A stretch of 64,000 nucleotides of DNA from Piscibacillus salipiscarius JCM 13188 (GCF_001311865.1 NZ_BBCD01000012.1:26731-90730); one strand, 5' to 3'; counted from the stretch's first letter, positions 52,115-61,132 are shown. A program made the numbers and translations. The notes: a model not told the origin generated them from the letters alone.

Positions 52115-53797
52115 TTAGCTCGCATCCTCGTCAATCTCTGGAGCCCTAACATTTTCAATAAGCTCTTGAATTTCTTGAGGTGGCTCTGTTGTCATTCGTG
52201 ACACAATAAAGCTCACGATAAAGTTTAATAACATCCCGACAACACCGACACCTTGAGCATTAATGCCAAAGAAACTATCGATCAGTGGTCCTTCTGTTCC
52301 AAAAATGGATTCTGATAAAATAGTTCCAATCATAAACAGCGTAAAGATTAAACCAGTTAAGATCCCTGCAATCGCGCCTTCCTTATTCATCCGTTTATCA
52401 AAAATCCCAAGCAAAATGACTGGGAATAAACTGGCTGCCCCAAGTCCAAAGGCAAGTGCCACCACTTCACCTGCGAATCCTGGAGGGTTTATCCCAACAT
52501 AGGCTGCAACGAGTAAAGCGATTAATAACGTGATCCGTCCGACACGTAATCTTTGAGACTCGCTTGCTGTTTTATTAAAAATTCGGAAGTAAATATCATG
52601 CGAAACGGCACTGGTCATCGTAATCAGTAACCCTGACGCGGTTGATAAGGCGGCTGCAAGTCCACCTGCTGCCACCAGAGCGATGATAAATGGCGCAAGG
52701 TTCGCAACTTCTGGTGTGGATAACACGATAATGTCTCCATCAATCATCACTTCATTATCGTCACCAGCCGTATAATTGATATTGCCATCTCCATTTTTAT
52801 CATCAAACTGAAGTAAACCTGTTGTCTCCCATTTGTTCACCCATTCGATGTCTTGAACTTCCTCAACTGGCTTATCCGCAATCGTATCAATTAAGTTATA
52901 CTTTGCGAATGCCCCAACTGCTGGTGCTGTTAAGTATAATAGTCCAATAAAGATAATCGCCCAAACAGCAGACCACCTAGCAGCACGTACACTTTTAACC
53001 GTATAAAAACGAACAATGACGTGAGGTAAACCTGCCGTACCAGCCATAAGAGCCAGCGTCATCATGAACACGTTTAACATCGACAAGTTCGTAAATGGGG
53101 CCATATATTCCGTCATACCAAGGTCAATTTGAATTTGGCTTAAGCGATCTACAATATCACTCGTAATAAAGCTTAACTGCGGTACAGGATTCCCTGTTAA
53201 CTGAGCTGAAATCGCAAAGGCCGGGATTAAGAATGCGATAATGATAACGAAATATTGAACTGCCTGAGTCCAAGTAACACCTTTCATTCCGCCGAGTAAT
53301 GCGAAGAAACCAACAATCGCCATCCCGATTAATACACCGACAACAATGTCGACTTGTAAGTACCGGCTAAAGACAATGCCAACACCGCGCATTTGCCCTG
53401 AAATATAGGTTAACGAAATGAAAATCGTCGCAATCGCCGCAACAGCTCGGGCACTGCTTGAGTAGAACCGATCCCCAATAAAGTCAGGAACCGTAAACTT
53501 ACCAAACTTACGTAAATAAGGTGCCAGTAGTAACGCTAATAAGACGTAACCACCTGTCCATCCCATTAAGTAAATCGTTCCATCATATCCTAAGAAAGCA
53601 ACAAGACCTGCCATCGAAATAAAGGATGCTGCCGACATCCAGTCAGCTGCGATCGCTGCCCCGTTTGCGACGGTCGGAACGTTCTGACCAGCCACGTAGA
53701 AGCTCGATGTATCCTTAACACGTGACCACCAGCCGATTCCTGTATAAATAATAAACGTAATAACCACTAACGTAATCGTAATCGCTTCAACACTCAA
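52115..53797 (-). CDS. Sodium:solute symporter (VC_2705/ActP-like), large subunit
   Basis: SSS-family Na+-coupled symporter of 560 residues with 12-13 membrane helices. Seen: ADWMSAASFISMAGL (sodium-site region), YISGQMRGVGIVFSRYL, GLPHVIVRFYTVKSVRAARWSA, AGGLAAALSTASGLLITM. A loop of about 55 residues before the last third carries an EF-hand-like FDDKNGDGNINY motif, seen in the VC_2705 branch. It starts with TTG at 53797 behind AGGGAGG, two bases after the DUF4212 stop codon. Together they form a two-subunit transporter, most likely for acetate, pyruvate or another short monocarboxylate. Confidence 0.92.
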   Translation of the reverse strand: MSVEAITITLVVITFIIYTGIGWWSRVKDTSSFYVAGQNVPTVANGAAIAADWMSAASFISMAGLVAFLGYDGTIYLMGWTGGYVLLALLLAPYLRKFGKFTVPDFIGDRFYSSSARAVAAIATIFISLTYISGQMRGVGIVFSRYLQVDIVVGVLIGMAIVGFFALLGGMKGVTWTQAVQYFVIIIAFLIPAFAISAQLTGNPVPQLSFITSDIVDRLSQIQIDLGMTEYMAPFTNLSMLNVFMMTLALMAGTAGLPHVIVRFYTVKSVRAARWSAVWAIIFIGLLYLTAPAVGAFAKYNLIDTIADKPVEEVQDIEWVNKWETTGLLQFDDKNGDGNINYTAGDDNEVMIDGDIIVLSTPEVANLAPFIIALVAAGGLAAALSTASGLLITMTSAVSHDIYFRIFNKTASESQRLRVGRITLLIALLVAAYVGINPPGFAGEVVALAFGLGAASLFPVILLGIFDKRMNKEGAIAGILTGLIFTLFMIGTILSESIFGTEGPLIDSFFGINAQGVGVVGMLLNFIVSFIVSRMTTEPPQEIQELIENVRAPEIDEDAS

Positions 53798-53799
53798 CT

Positions 53800-54096
53800 T
53801 TATCCCTCCCTATCTGCTTTAAGTAATTTGGCATATTCACGGTCTAGCCGGTCCATCCTGATGGCGTAAGTTAAAATAAGTAAGAAAAAGACGATAATCG
53901 CACCTTGGTGTGCAATCCAAAATGCAAAGGAAACACCAAATAACTGAATATTAGATAACGGTTCTGCGAAAAGAATAGCACCGCCATAAGCAACGACTGC
54001 CCAAATGACAAGTAAACCTAAAATAAACCGAATATTTTTCTTCCAATACCACTTCTGTCTCTCATCGAGCTGCTTCTTTTGTTCCAACTTCCTCAC
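53800..54096 (-). CDS. DUF4212 small subunit of the sodium:solute symporter
   Basis: A 98-residue protein with two membrane helices (about 24-46 and 55-80) and charged ends; RQKWYWKKNIRFILGLLVIW and LFGVSFAFWIAHQGAIIVFF are typical of DUF4212, always found next to a VC_2705-type symporter. The reading frame starts with GTG at 54096, whose ribosome site would be very close; TTG at 54087 behind GGGTGAGG is an alternative. First gene of the operon; its upstream region holds a cre site and putative LytTR sites. Confidence 0.9.
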   Translation of the reverse strand: MRKLEQKKQLDERQKWYWKKNIRFILGLLVIWAVVAYGGAILFAEPLSNIQLFGVSFAFWIAHQGAIIVFFLLILTYAIRMDRLDREYAKLLKADREG

Positions 54097-54130
54097 CCTT
54101 TCATTAAGTAATTGGTAGAGTATTCGATTT

Positions 54131-54144
54131 AGAAAACGCTTTCA
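54131..54144 (-). promoter_or_regulatory. CcpA cre site (perfect consensus match)
   Basis: On the minus strand TGAAAGCGTTTTCT fits TGWAARCGYTWNCW completely. It lies 35 bases upstream of the DUF4212 start, downstream of the putative transcription start, a position that suits roadblock repression by CcpA when preferred carbon sources are present. Confidence 0.7.
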
Positions 54145-54230
54145 TTTTATTGGAAACAAAAATACTGAATACTCTAACTTTTGTATTCAGTATATTAAAA
54201 TCTTCGAATATTCTATTGTAGACAAACCTA

Positions 54231-54261
54231 AAATGTAGAAATTCTTGTCTGAAATGTAGAA
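54231..54261 (-). promoter_or_regulatory. LytTR-type direct repeats
   Basis: Two copies of TTCTACATTT (minus strand; 54231-54240 and 54252-54261), start to start 21 bases. A third TGTAGA core is at 54217-54222. Two direct repeats on the same helix face are typical of LytTR response regulators. Confidence 0.5.
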
Positions 54262-54334
54262 TGATTGGTTTTAAATGTTTAAAAGGAAGTTGGGCTCTAT
54301 AAAAGTTAATTAACTCATGAATCCCTATTTTAAT

Positions 54335-54442
54335 TTAACATAATATCACAATAACTTATCAGACAAAATATAATAGCGACCAACTTATTGATTGCCTTGT
54401 TAAACTAACGCCCATTTTGTTCAGGTACAACCCTTCACAAAC
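54335..54442 (-). repeat. Island repeat, copy a
   Basis: Bases 54335-54413 resemble 54902-54980 along their whole length (by eye about three quarters identical) and end in ACTAACGCCC (54404-54413). The following 29 bases, up to TTCACAAAC at 54442, form the module also seen in copies e and f. It marks the left end of the small-gene island. Confidence 0.65.
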
Positions 54443-54451
54443 AATATATAA

Positions 54452-54829
54452 TTACTCTTTCCAATCGCTTGGGATTTTTACAATAACAAAATTTACTGTC
54501 CACATTTCTGTTGTTGCAATTAGAGTATTATCACCTTTTTCAAAAAAGTAGCCACTTCCTTCTTGTTGTTTAAAATGCCACCCATTCTTGCTAATCAAAT
54601 TCTTTAAATTGTCGTGTGCCTTTCCTTGTTCCATTGGTGTGATATACCACTCATAACCATTTTCTTCAGCTATTTTCACAATATCTTCTGATGTATCATT
54701 TAAAGATTCTAAAACTTCCCTTTTACTCACAGAATCAATAGGTAATGTAGGATAATAGAATTTACTATCGAAAGCGACAACACCTAAGATTACAGTTAAC
54801 ACTCCAATAAATATTAGCCATCTTTTCAT
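54452..54829 (-). CDS. Unknown protein with N-terminal membrane anchor
   Basis: A 125-residue protein. Residues 4-22 form a membrane anchor or uncleaved signal (LIFIGVLTVILGVVAF); the rest is a soluble alpha/beta-like domain with NGYEWYITPMEQGKAHDNLKN and GSGYFFEKGDNTLIATTEMW. Start ATG at 54829 behind a GGGGGAATT site. I do not recognise the family. It lies between repeats of the island at 54.3-56.6 kb and has no functional link with its neighbours, so it is likely acquired cargo. Confidence 0.65.
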   Translation of the reverse strand: MKRWLIFIGVLTVILGVVAFDSKFYYPTLPIDSVSKREVLESLNDTSEDIVKIAEENGYEWYITPMEQGKAHDNLKNLISKNGWHFKQQEGSGYFFEKGDNTLIATTEMWTVNFVIVKIPSDWKE

Positions 54830-54867
54830 CTAATTCCCCCACATACCTTACATCCTATTGTAGAAAA

Positions 54868-54982
54868 CTGCCCCGTTAGTCCAAAACCTTTTAGTTCAAT
54901 GTTAACATAATATTCCAATAATATATTAGACAAGATAGAAAAGCGCACAATTTGTAGATCGCCTTCTACAACTAACGCCCCC
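54868..54982 (-). repeat. Island repeat, copy b-c (115 bp)
   Basis: Begins CTGCCCCGTTAGT and ends ACTAACGCCCCC on the plus strand; the GTTAGT and ACTAAC ends are inverted. It contains the stretch 54902-54980 shared with copy a and fills the space between two island genes. Confidence 0.65.
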
Positions 54983-54992
54983 AGTTAATTGA

Positions 54993-55168
54993 TTATTCAT
55001 CGTTCCTATTCAATAACAAGTACAAAATTACCACCAATATTATAAAGTTAGCAATTTGAAACATTCCTGAGAGGTCTGCGGAATGAAAACCATATCAACT
55101 AGTGGTACTTGATACAAAATGAACCCTAAAATTAATGAAACTATAACAACTAAAAAAGTATATAACAT
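54993..55168 (-). CDS. Small two-helix membrane protein (one frameshift)
   Basis: About 58 residues after repair of a one-base break near 55080. Two membrane helices (MLYTFLVVIVSLILGFILY, and IANFIILVVILYLLL) flank a short loop and the end is charged (NRNDE). The ATG at 55168 is preceded by AAGGGGGAG. It is an island gene bounded on both sides by repeats and has no recognisable family. The span is 176 bases, one short of a whole number of codons, in line with one lost base. Confidence 0.55.
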
Positions 55169-55211
55169 ACAAACTCCCCCTTAAATCATAAATTATTTTT
55201 ATTAAACTCTT

Positions 55212-55262
55212 CTGTCCCGTTAGTTGATCAACACGAGATTCACTTGTTCAACTAACGCCCCC
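55212..55262 (-). repeat. Island repeat, copy d (51-bp hairpin)
   Basis: CTGTCCCGTTAGT ... ACTAACGCCCCC. The arms 55218-55231 and 55244-55257 pair over 14 positions with one mismatch, closing a 12-base loop. It is the shortest complete element and has the same two ends as copy b-c. Confidence 0.7.
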
Positions 55263-55279
55263 AAATAGTTGAAGAATAA

Positions 55280-56158
55280 CTAAAATAGCTCCTTATGGTT
55301 TAACCATTCTTTTATATCCTCATCACCCTGCACAGATAATAAACGATACAAGAACCGATAAGGTGTTCTCACCTTTGATAAATCTGGTAATTCTAAAACT
55401 TTTTCATAACCAACTTTAAAATCTAAAGCTGATTTTTCATCTAGAACATACTCAAGACCTATAAAGTCAAATTCTCTAGGAGCCACAACATAAGCTTCTG
55501 TATCAACCAGACCAGTTATAACTTCACCATCAGATAAAAACTGTGTAGGGTCTATATCAACTAGAACAAATGAAGAATATTCAGGACTTGGAATATCTTC
55601 TAATAAGTTCTTAATTTCAACTAGCTTATCCTTAATATCTTTTCTTCTGTATAGAACCTGGAAACTAATTCAGTCATTGTATTATTTAAATGTTGATTGA
55701 AATCTTCCAATTGAATTTTAAACTTTCCAGATGGGGACCCAACGTAGTTTTTTCTATACTTATGTATTTCTGCCAATCCCTCTCCTAAACTTTGCAAAAC
55801 AGAAGATGGTTGCTCAACAAATGAATTTACAACTTCACCTGGTAATTTTTCAACAACCACAAATTCCCTCGAAAGGCTCTTTTCTTTATTTAATACTCTA
55901 GGAACTGGCATAGAGGTTATGTTACTTAATGTGTTGTTAACGTTTTCAAGTTCAAAAACATGCCTTGGATCAATACCAAAGATGTTTTTGCATCCCCACC
56001 AAAATCATTGTTAGGCTCTTCCATCATTCGGGACGTACGTACTACAACCTCTTTGTATTCTGTATTTATCAACCATACGTCACTAGCGTGGTCTTCATAA
56101 CCTGGATTTAATATCTGAACTTCTATAACCTTTTCATCAAACAAAAACTAAAATCCAT
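55280..56158 (-). CDS. Phosphotransferase family protein, aminoglycoside phosphotransferase fold (three or more frameshifts)
   Basis: About 293 residues of the APH/choline-kinase fold. Visible: N-lobe VWLINTEYKEVVVRTSR, VVVEKLPGEVVN (hinge-like), GEGLAEIHKY, and the catalytic loop, which here reads LVDIDPTQFL rather than the usual HGDxxxxN, then GLVDTEAYVVAPREFDF with the metal-binding Asp. Breaks near 56148 (T5 for T6), 55990 (A5 for A6) and 55625. The ATG at 56158 is in the island between two repeats. The altered catalytic loop makes antibiotic phosphorylation doubtful; substrate unknown. Confidence 0.75.
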
Positions 56159-56203
56159 AATTTTAGTCTCTCTTTCATTGAAATAGTCCTATAAGCTTAC
56201 TCA

Positions 56204-56243
56204 ACTAACGCCCCATTGAGTTTAAGTACATTTGTTCACAAAC
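56204..56243 (-). repeat. Island repeat, copy e (40-bp module)
   Basis: ACTAACGCCCC followed by ATTGAGTTTAAGTACA and ending TTCACAAAC. The GTACA...TTCACAAAC part is shared with copies a and f. It lies directly upstream of the phosphotransferase gene. Confidence 0.65.
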
Positions 56244-56350
56244 TTAAAGTTTTTAAGAGTGCCAGTTTTCTTTCTCTCAGTTATTTTTGGCGTATAAGTT
56301 TAAATGCCGATACAAATAATACCCCTATAACAAATTAGGAGGTTAATAAA

Positions 56351-56557
56351 ATGGAAGAAGCGCCTACAAGTAATAATGCTATGAACACAAGTAATAATGG
56401 AATGAGTACACCCAATAAGATAAACATTACAGGTCTTGGTGTTGGAGCAATTGTACTAACCACTGTTTATACGGCGGTTCTGGCTTCGCAGTTAATGGCT
56501 ACCAAGCATAAAGTCGACTACCTTTATTACAAAGAATTAACACAAATAAATAGCTAA
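56351..56557 (+). CDS. Small single-helix membrane protein of the island
   Basis: A 68-residue protein with a low-complexity Asn/Ser/Thr/Met N-terminus (residues 1-25, repeating SNN-type triplets), one membrane helix (about 30-50: GLGVGAIVLTTVYTAVLASQL) and a short charged end. AGGAGG precedes the ATG by 8 bases, and a strong terminator follows. It is the only plus-strand gene of the island. No family recognised. Confidence 0.7.
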   Translation: MEEAPTSNNAMNTSNNGMSTPNKINITGLGVGAIVLTTVYTAVLASQLMATKHKVDYLYYKELTQINS

Positions 56558-56563
56558 ATTATA

Positions 56564-56584
56564 GACGGTGCTTTTTTCACCGTC
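56564..56584 (+). terminator. Terminator of the small island gene
   Basis: GACGGTG / CACCGTC perfect 7-bp stem with a T6-containing loop, followed by TTTTATTT, 7 bases after the stop codon. Confidence 0.8.
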
Positions 56585-56592
56585 TTTTATTT

Positions 56593-56634
56593 ACTAACCT
56601 GCCCTGTTACTTTAAAGTACAAAACTTCACAAAC
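56593..56634 (-). repeat. Island repeat, copy f (42-bp module)
   Basis: ACTAACCTGCCC followed by TGTTACTTTAAAGTAC and TTCACAAAC; a diverged relative of copies a and e. It marks the right end of the island, about 100 bases from the response-regulator gene. Confidence 0.55.
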
Positions 56635-56735
56635 TTTTTCTGATTATTAGCCTTTTCACTCTATCAATTATAAAATCAAATTCATTAATTCTAGTTTTGA
56701 TGGATGCCCCACTTTGACTACCCATATACCGAATT

Positions 56736-57473
56736 CTATATACTTTGCAGCACTTCAAAAAAGGCTTTCGCTGCTGTTCGGCTAACGGGGATAGTCGATC
56801 TATTTGTATCACGAATAATGATGTTGTATGCCCCATTAAACCAAGGTGTGATTTCTTCGATCGCATCTAAATTGACTAAGTAACTTCGGTGCGGCCGGTA
56901 AAATGGATATGACTCTAATTTTTCTTCCAGTTCCTTTAACGTCATTTTTGTTTTGACGACATCATTTTTTAAGGTATAAATCTTAAGTGTTCGATCAATT
57001 CGTTCGACATACCCGATATCAAGTGGGTTTAACACGACCATTTTTTCATCTGTTGAAATAACTAACTTATCAAGCTTTTGTTTGGGCTCAGATTTCGGAT
57101 TATGTAAGGCGCGTCTGACCCTCTGCATGGTTTCAGAAAACCGCTCTTGGTCAAATGGTTTAAGTAAATAATCAGTAGCCTGCAGTTCAAAGGCTTGTAC
57201 CGCGTAATGGTCATATGCCGTTGTAAAGACGATCAGTGGCTGCTTTAGCGGATTTGCTTTCCGAATCGTTTCAGCGACTTCAATCCCATTCATACCAGGC
57301 ATGTGTATATCTAAAAATAACACGTCAGGTGCATAATCTTGGTAATGCTGGATTAACTCATCCCCATTTTTCGAACTGGGACAAAGCACAACATCCTGTT
57401 CATTTTCTAAAAGATAACTTAACTCATCTCTCGCTAACTGTTCATCTTCTGCAATTAACACATGTATGCTCAA
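56736..57473 (-). CDS. LytTR-family response regulator
   Basis: 245 residues: receiver domain (about 1-120, phospho-acceptor Asp in VLFLDIHMPGMNG, Thr in VFTTAYD, Lys in LLKPFD) and a LytTR DNA-binding domain (about 140-240, FYRPHRSYLVNLDAIEEITPWF). The start is TTG at 57473, overlapping the TGA stop of the sensor kinase gene (TTGA), which indicates translational coupling. Its likely targets are the symporter operon promoters, by analogy with LytST/BtsSR systems that control pyruvate transporters. Frame intact. Confidence 0.92.
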   Translation of the reverse strand: MSIHVLIAEDEQLARDELSYLLENEQDVVLCPSSKNGDELIQHYQDYAPDVLFLDIHMPGMNGIEVAETIRKANPLKQPLIVFTTAYDHYAVQAFELQATDYLLKPFDQERFSETMQRVRRALHNPKSEPKQKLDKLVISTDEKMVVLNPLDIGYVERIDRTLKIYTLKNDVVKTKMTLKELEEKLESYPFYRPHRSYLVNLDAIEEITPWFNGAYNIIIRDTNRSTIPVSRTAAKAFFEVLQSI

Positions 57474-59239
57474 TGAACTTCACGCTCCTTTCTAACTGCT
57501 TTAGCATATTCCTCAATTGGAATCGTAAATGACACCGAGCTACCTTCTTGTAAATTACGGAACGTTAACTGACTTTCATCACCAAGCAGCCCCTTCAGTC
57601 GTTCGTTCACGTTATATAAAGCCGTCCCATTGCCAGTTCGATCTGAATATGGTTGTTGACCGATCGTTTAAGTAAGGATTCAGGAAACCCAATCCCATTG
57701 TCCGTTACCTCAATTGTGATTCCATCTAAAGTTCGTCCAATATGAATGTCGATCACACCTTCGTATGTCACTTCTTTTAGTCCGTGCTGAATGCAGTTTT
57801 CAACCAGTGGCTGCAAGGTTGCAGAAGGGATTAACACATCCATAATACTCTCATCTATATTCTTCATAATTTTTAACCGATCAGGAAAACGAGCTTTTAC
57901 AATATCTAAATAGGCATTTACATGATCCAATTCCTCTTTTAGCGGAATAAGTGATTTACTTGCGATATTAAGGTTAGCTCGCATATATTGACTAAATCTT
58001 ACGAGAATGCGGCGAGCTTCCTCATGATCCACCCTCATTAACGAGTGAATTAAATTAAACGTATTAAATAAAAATGCGGATTGATTTGCGCCTGAAGATT
58101 TCTAATTTCAGCCTCTTTTAATAACTCTTTCATTCTCTCAGCTTCAAACCCGCTAAGCTGATTAGAAATAATTGTTCCGAGACCTCTTGCCAGCTCCACT
58201 TCAACTGCGCGGATTTGCTGGGAGTGTTTAAAATATAAATTAATTAAGCCAATCACTTCTCTCGAGCGATAGATTGGAACCATAATAGCCGTCTGAAGCG
58301 GACAGGACTCGTGTAGACACTGAAGCTCACTTTGGTTATAAGCAACCTGAATTTCACCTGTATTTAACGCAATTTGTGACAGCCGCATCTTAATCGGATC
58401 TCCAACTTGGTGATGGTCCTCCCCTTCACCGACAAAACTTAGCACCTTATGCTGGTCGGCAATCGCAATCGCTGCGGCATCTAATTCTTCATATAGTAAA
58501 TCAGCCATCGCTGTCGCGTTACGGTCTAGTGTCGCATCTTTTAAATGCGGAAGAGTTTTCTCCGCAATTGATAGCGCCCGGTTTGTCTCGAGCGCCGCTT
58601 CACGCTCCGTTTCTTTTAAAGCTGAACGAATCATCATCGTAATAATCGCAAGGGCAATCGCATTCGTAATGACGAGCGGTATGCCTATATGATTGACAAT
58701 CTCGATTCCCGCCTGTTGATCCGGAATAAACATGAGAATCATGCCCATGTACAAGACAGGAGGGAACATCCCAATAAACAGCGCCTTTACTGGAGCTATG
58801 ACTCTTTCATCTGAGAAAAACTGACCCGTCCATCCCGTGATCAGCCCAGCAAAAGGATTGATCAAACTATTGGCAACCCACGCACCTCCGCCAATATAAG
58901 CCATGTATAAACCGACTATTAAACCAGATCCTAGGCCCACATACGGACCACCAAGAAGCCCCGCAATCATCACGATGACCATTCCAGAACCAATTAAAAT
59001 TTCATGATCGCTTACCGTTAGCTTCCATGAATCTATGACTAACGTCTCTTGATCTATAATCACTCCTGTGTGCGCACCTAAGATGCCCATCACACCAAAA
59101 TAAGGGCATGATAAAAGACGGTGTCCCAAGCTATGTCACGATCCAATAACGACCGGAATCCTGGAATTTGCGTCAACATAAACGCCACTAACAATAGAAG
59201 CCCAATCCGTTCAAGTAAAATGACCATTAGCTCAATCAT
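57470..59239 (-). CDS. LytS-type sensor histidine kinase (three frameshifts)
   Basis: About 590 residues: an N-terminal multi-helix 5TM-Lyt sensor domain (about 1-195, GLLGGPYVGLGSGLIVGLYMAYIGGG), a GAF domain (about 220-355) and a histidine kinase with the H-box QINPHFLFNTFNLIHSLMRV and G-box TDNGIGFPES. Breaks near 59110, 58065 and 57650. Start ATG at 59239 behind GGGAGG, overlapping the symporter stop codon by 8 bases. With the downstream regulator it forms the two-component system; the membrane domain probably senses a short carboxylate, as in LytS and BtsS. Confidence 0.9.
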
Positions 59240-60741
59240 GCGGCGAAACCTCCCGCTGGCCAGTGTGCACACGTACCATAAAGGATTCATCTTGGTTGCT
59301 TGACTTTTGCTTCCCCCATAACGTACCGATGATTCCTCCTAAAAAGCCTAAAGGAACTGAAAAATCGCAGGGTTACTTAACGCCAAAACACCCACACCTT
59401 CAGAACCGAGGAGAATAAATAAAATTGCTGAAGTAAATCCCGTTAATAACGTCGAATAAGCCCCAATAACATTAAAAACGCTTCCAATAAAACGTTAAAA
59501 TAAGTAACGGAAACATACTAGATGCCGCAATCGCAAACGTCATCGAGACTAAGAAAGCTACGTTCACACCTTCCATCCCAACCGATAGAATAATAGAAAT
59601 GAGTCCGATGGCGACAGCGATACGACGAGCAACTCGTAACTGTTCCTTCTCACCTGTCTGCCCCCTTTTCCAAATATGATGATAAAGATCATAAGAAAAA
59701 GCCGATGTCGCTGCAAAAATAAGTCCCGTCACCACTGCGATAATCGTCGCAAATGCAACAGCCATCACAAACGCCACTAAAAAAGTCCCCGCCTACAACT
59801 TCAGCAAGTAAAAGTGCCGCTAGATTTCCACTTGGATCAGAACTGGCTAATGTATCCCAACCTACAATCGCAATCGTTCCAACTCCTAATACAAGCGCCA
59901 TTAAATAAAATAACCCAATTACCCAAGTGGCTGACATGGCAGACACACGAGCTTCCTTCGCATTTTTCACCGTTAAGAAACGCAGCAAAATATGAGGCAA
60001 GCCAGATGTGCCTAATATTAATGACAAGGTAAGGGAGACTTTTTCAATTGAATGATCAAATAAGTGACCAGGGTAAAAGAACGACTCACCATGAGGACTT
60101 TGAGTCTTGGCATCAAGAATTAACTTTGGTATATCCCAGTTCACCCATGATAGCAAAATCAACATGACGAGTAATGTTCCGCCCATCAGCAGCACCGTTT
60201 TAATGATCTGCACCCACGACGTTGCGACCATCCCGCCTGAAACGACGTATAAGGTCATTAAAATACCAATCACCCAGACAGAGGCCGCATAATCAACGCC
60301 TAACAATAACCTTACGAGAAGGCCTGATGCGACAAGCTGAGGAATCATATATAAAACGGATATAAGAATGCCGCTAATTGCGACCATTAACCGAATTCCG
60401 CGCTTCGGAAACCGCTCATACACCACATCCGCAACAGAATAGGTTCCAAGACGCTGCACAGGCTCTGCCACCCAAAGAAGCAAGACCACATACGAAATGA
60501 GAAAACCCGTTGCATATAAAAAGCCATCATACCCATAAAACGCAATTAACCCTGTAATCCCAAGAAAGGATGCCGCACTTATGTAATCCCCCGCAATGGC
60601 CAACCCATTTTGAAAACCTGTTAAACTACCAGAGACCACATAGAATTGATGAGTCGTCCGGCTACGCTCCGCCGCCCAGTGCGTAATGACTAATGTTCCG
60701 ATTAAGATAATAGTAAAAAATACGAGATAGGTTACATTCAT
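59232..60741 (-). CDS. Sodium:solute symporter, ActP-like (three frameshifts)
   Basis: SSS-family cation/acetate-type symporter of about 503 residues, 12-13 membrane helices. Seen: HQFYVVSGSLTGFQNGLAIAGDYISAASFLGI, GMVATSWVQIIKTVLLM, GTSGLPHILLRFLTVKNAKEAR, and TGLIFAATSAFSYDLYHHIW. Breaks near 59780, 59490 and 59360. Second gene after DUF485, overlapping the LytS start (ATGATTGA). The DUF485-symporter pair with a LytS/LytTR system suggests that the transporter both feeds and is controlled by the sensed acid. Confidence 0.9.
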
Positions 60742-60753
60742 AACAAGACGCTC

Positions 60754-61008
60754 CTAATCCTTAGCTTGTCCACTTAAGGATTTGCGGTCAACGGATTTCA
60801 TGTAATACGTATAAAACAGCCCAATGCCCCACGTTAAAACAAATATGAAAAAGACGTACCCCCAGGCTAAGGGCAAGAACATTGAATGCTCTTCAGGCAA
60901 CATGCTAGATAATAGAAGCGGGAAAAATATATAGAAACTAATTAATAGAATAGAAATCGTAAGTAAGATGAGCACTTTTTGTTTGATTTGCTGTTGGATG
61001 GGGATCAC
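60754..61008 (-). CDS. DUF485 small membrane protein
   Basis: 84 residues with two membrane helices (about 12-33 and 45-68); the pairing with an ActP-type symporter is standard for DUF485. The frame starts with GTG at 61008, but AGGAG overlaps that codon, so translation may really begin a few codons later at a rare start; the correct start is uncertain. First gene of the DUF485-symporter-LytS-LytTR operon. Confidence 0.85.
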   Translation of the reverse strand: MIPIQQQIKQKVLILLTISILLISFYIFFPLLLSSMLPEEHSMFLPLAWGYVFFIFVLTWGIGLFYTYYMKSVDRKSLSGQAKD

Positions 61009-61132
61009 TCCTAATTAAGATTAAACGTTTATTGTAACGTTATTATATAGGAGTTTTTATAATTGGGTCAATATTGCAAAAATTAGGCTAATCATCACAA
61101 CCTATTTAAGACATGATGATTCCAAACTAAAA

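Larger units (their letters stand above)
54097..54334 (-). promoter_or_regulatory. Control region of the DUF4212-symporter operon
   Basis: Contains, from the gene outwards, a cre site (54131-54144), an 11-bp inverted repeat (54162-54172 and 54183-54193), a possible -10 TATACT (54189-54194, minus strand) without a good -35 box, and two direct repeats of TTCTACATTT 21 bases apart (54231-54261). The absence of a -35 box and the position of the direct repeats suggest activator-dependent expression. Confidence 0.6.

Noticed and set aside
54335..56634. Calling the island a classical integron cassette array
   Set aside because: No integrase is present, the repeat ends have the GTT...AAC polarity opposite to attC, and one gene is on the opposite strand.
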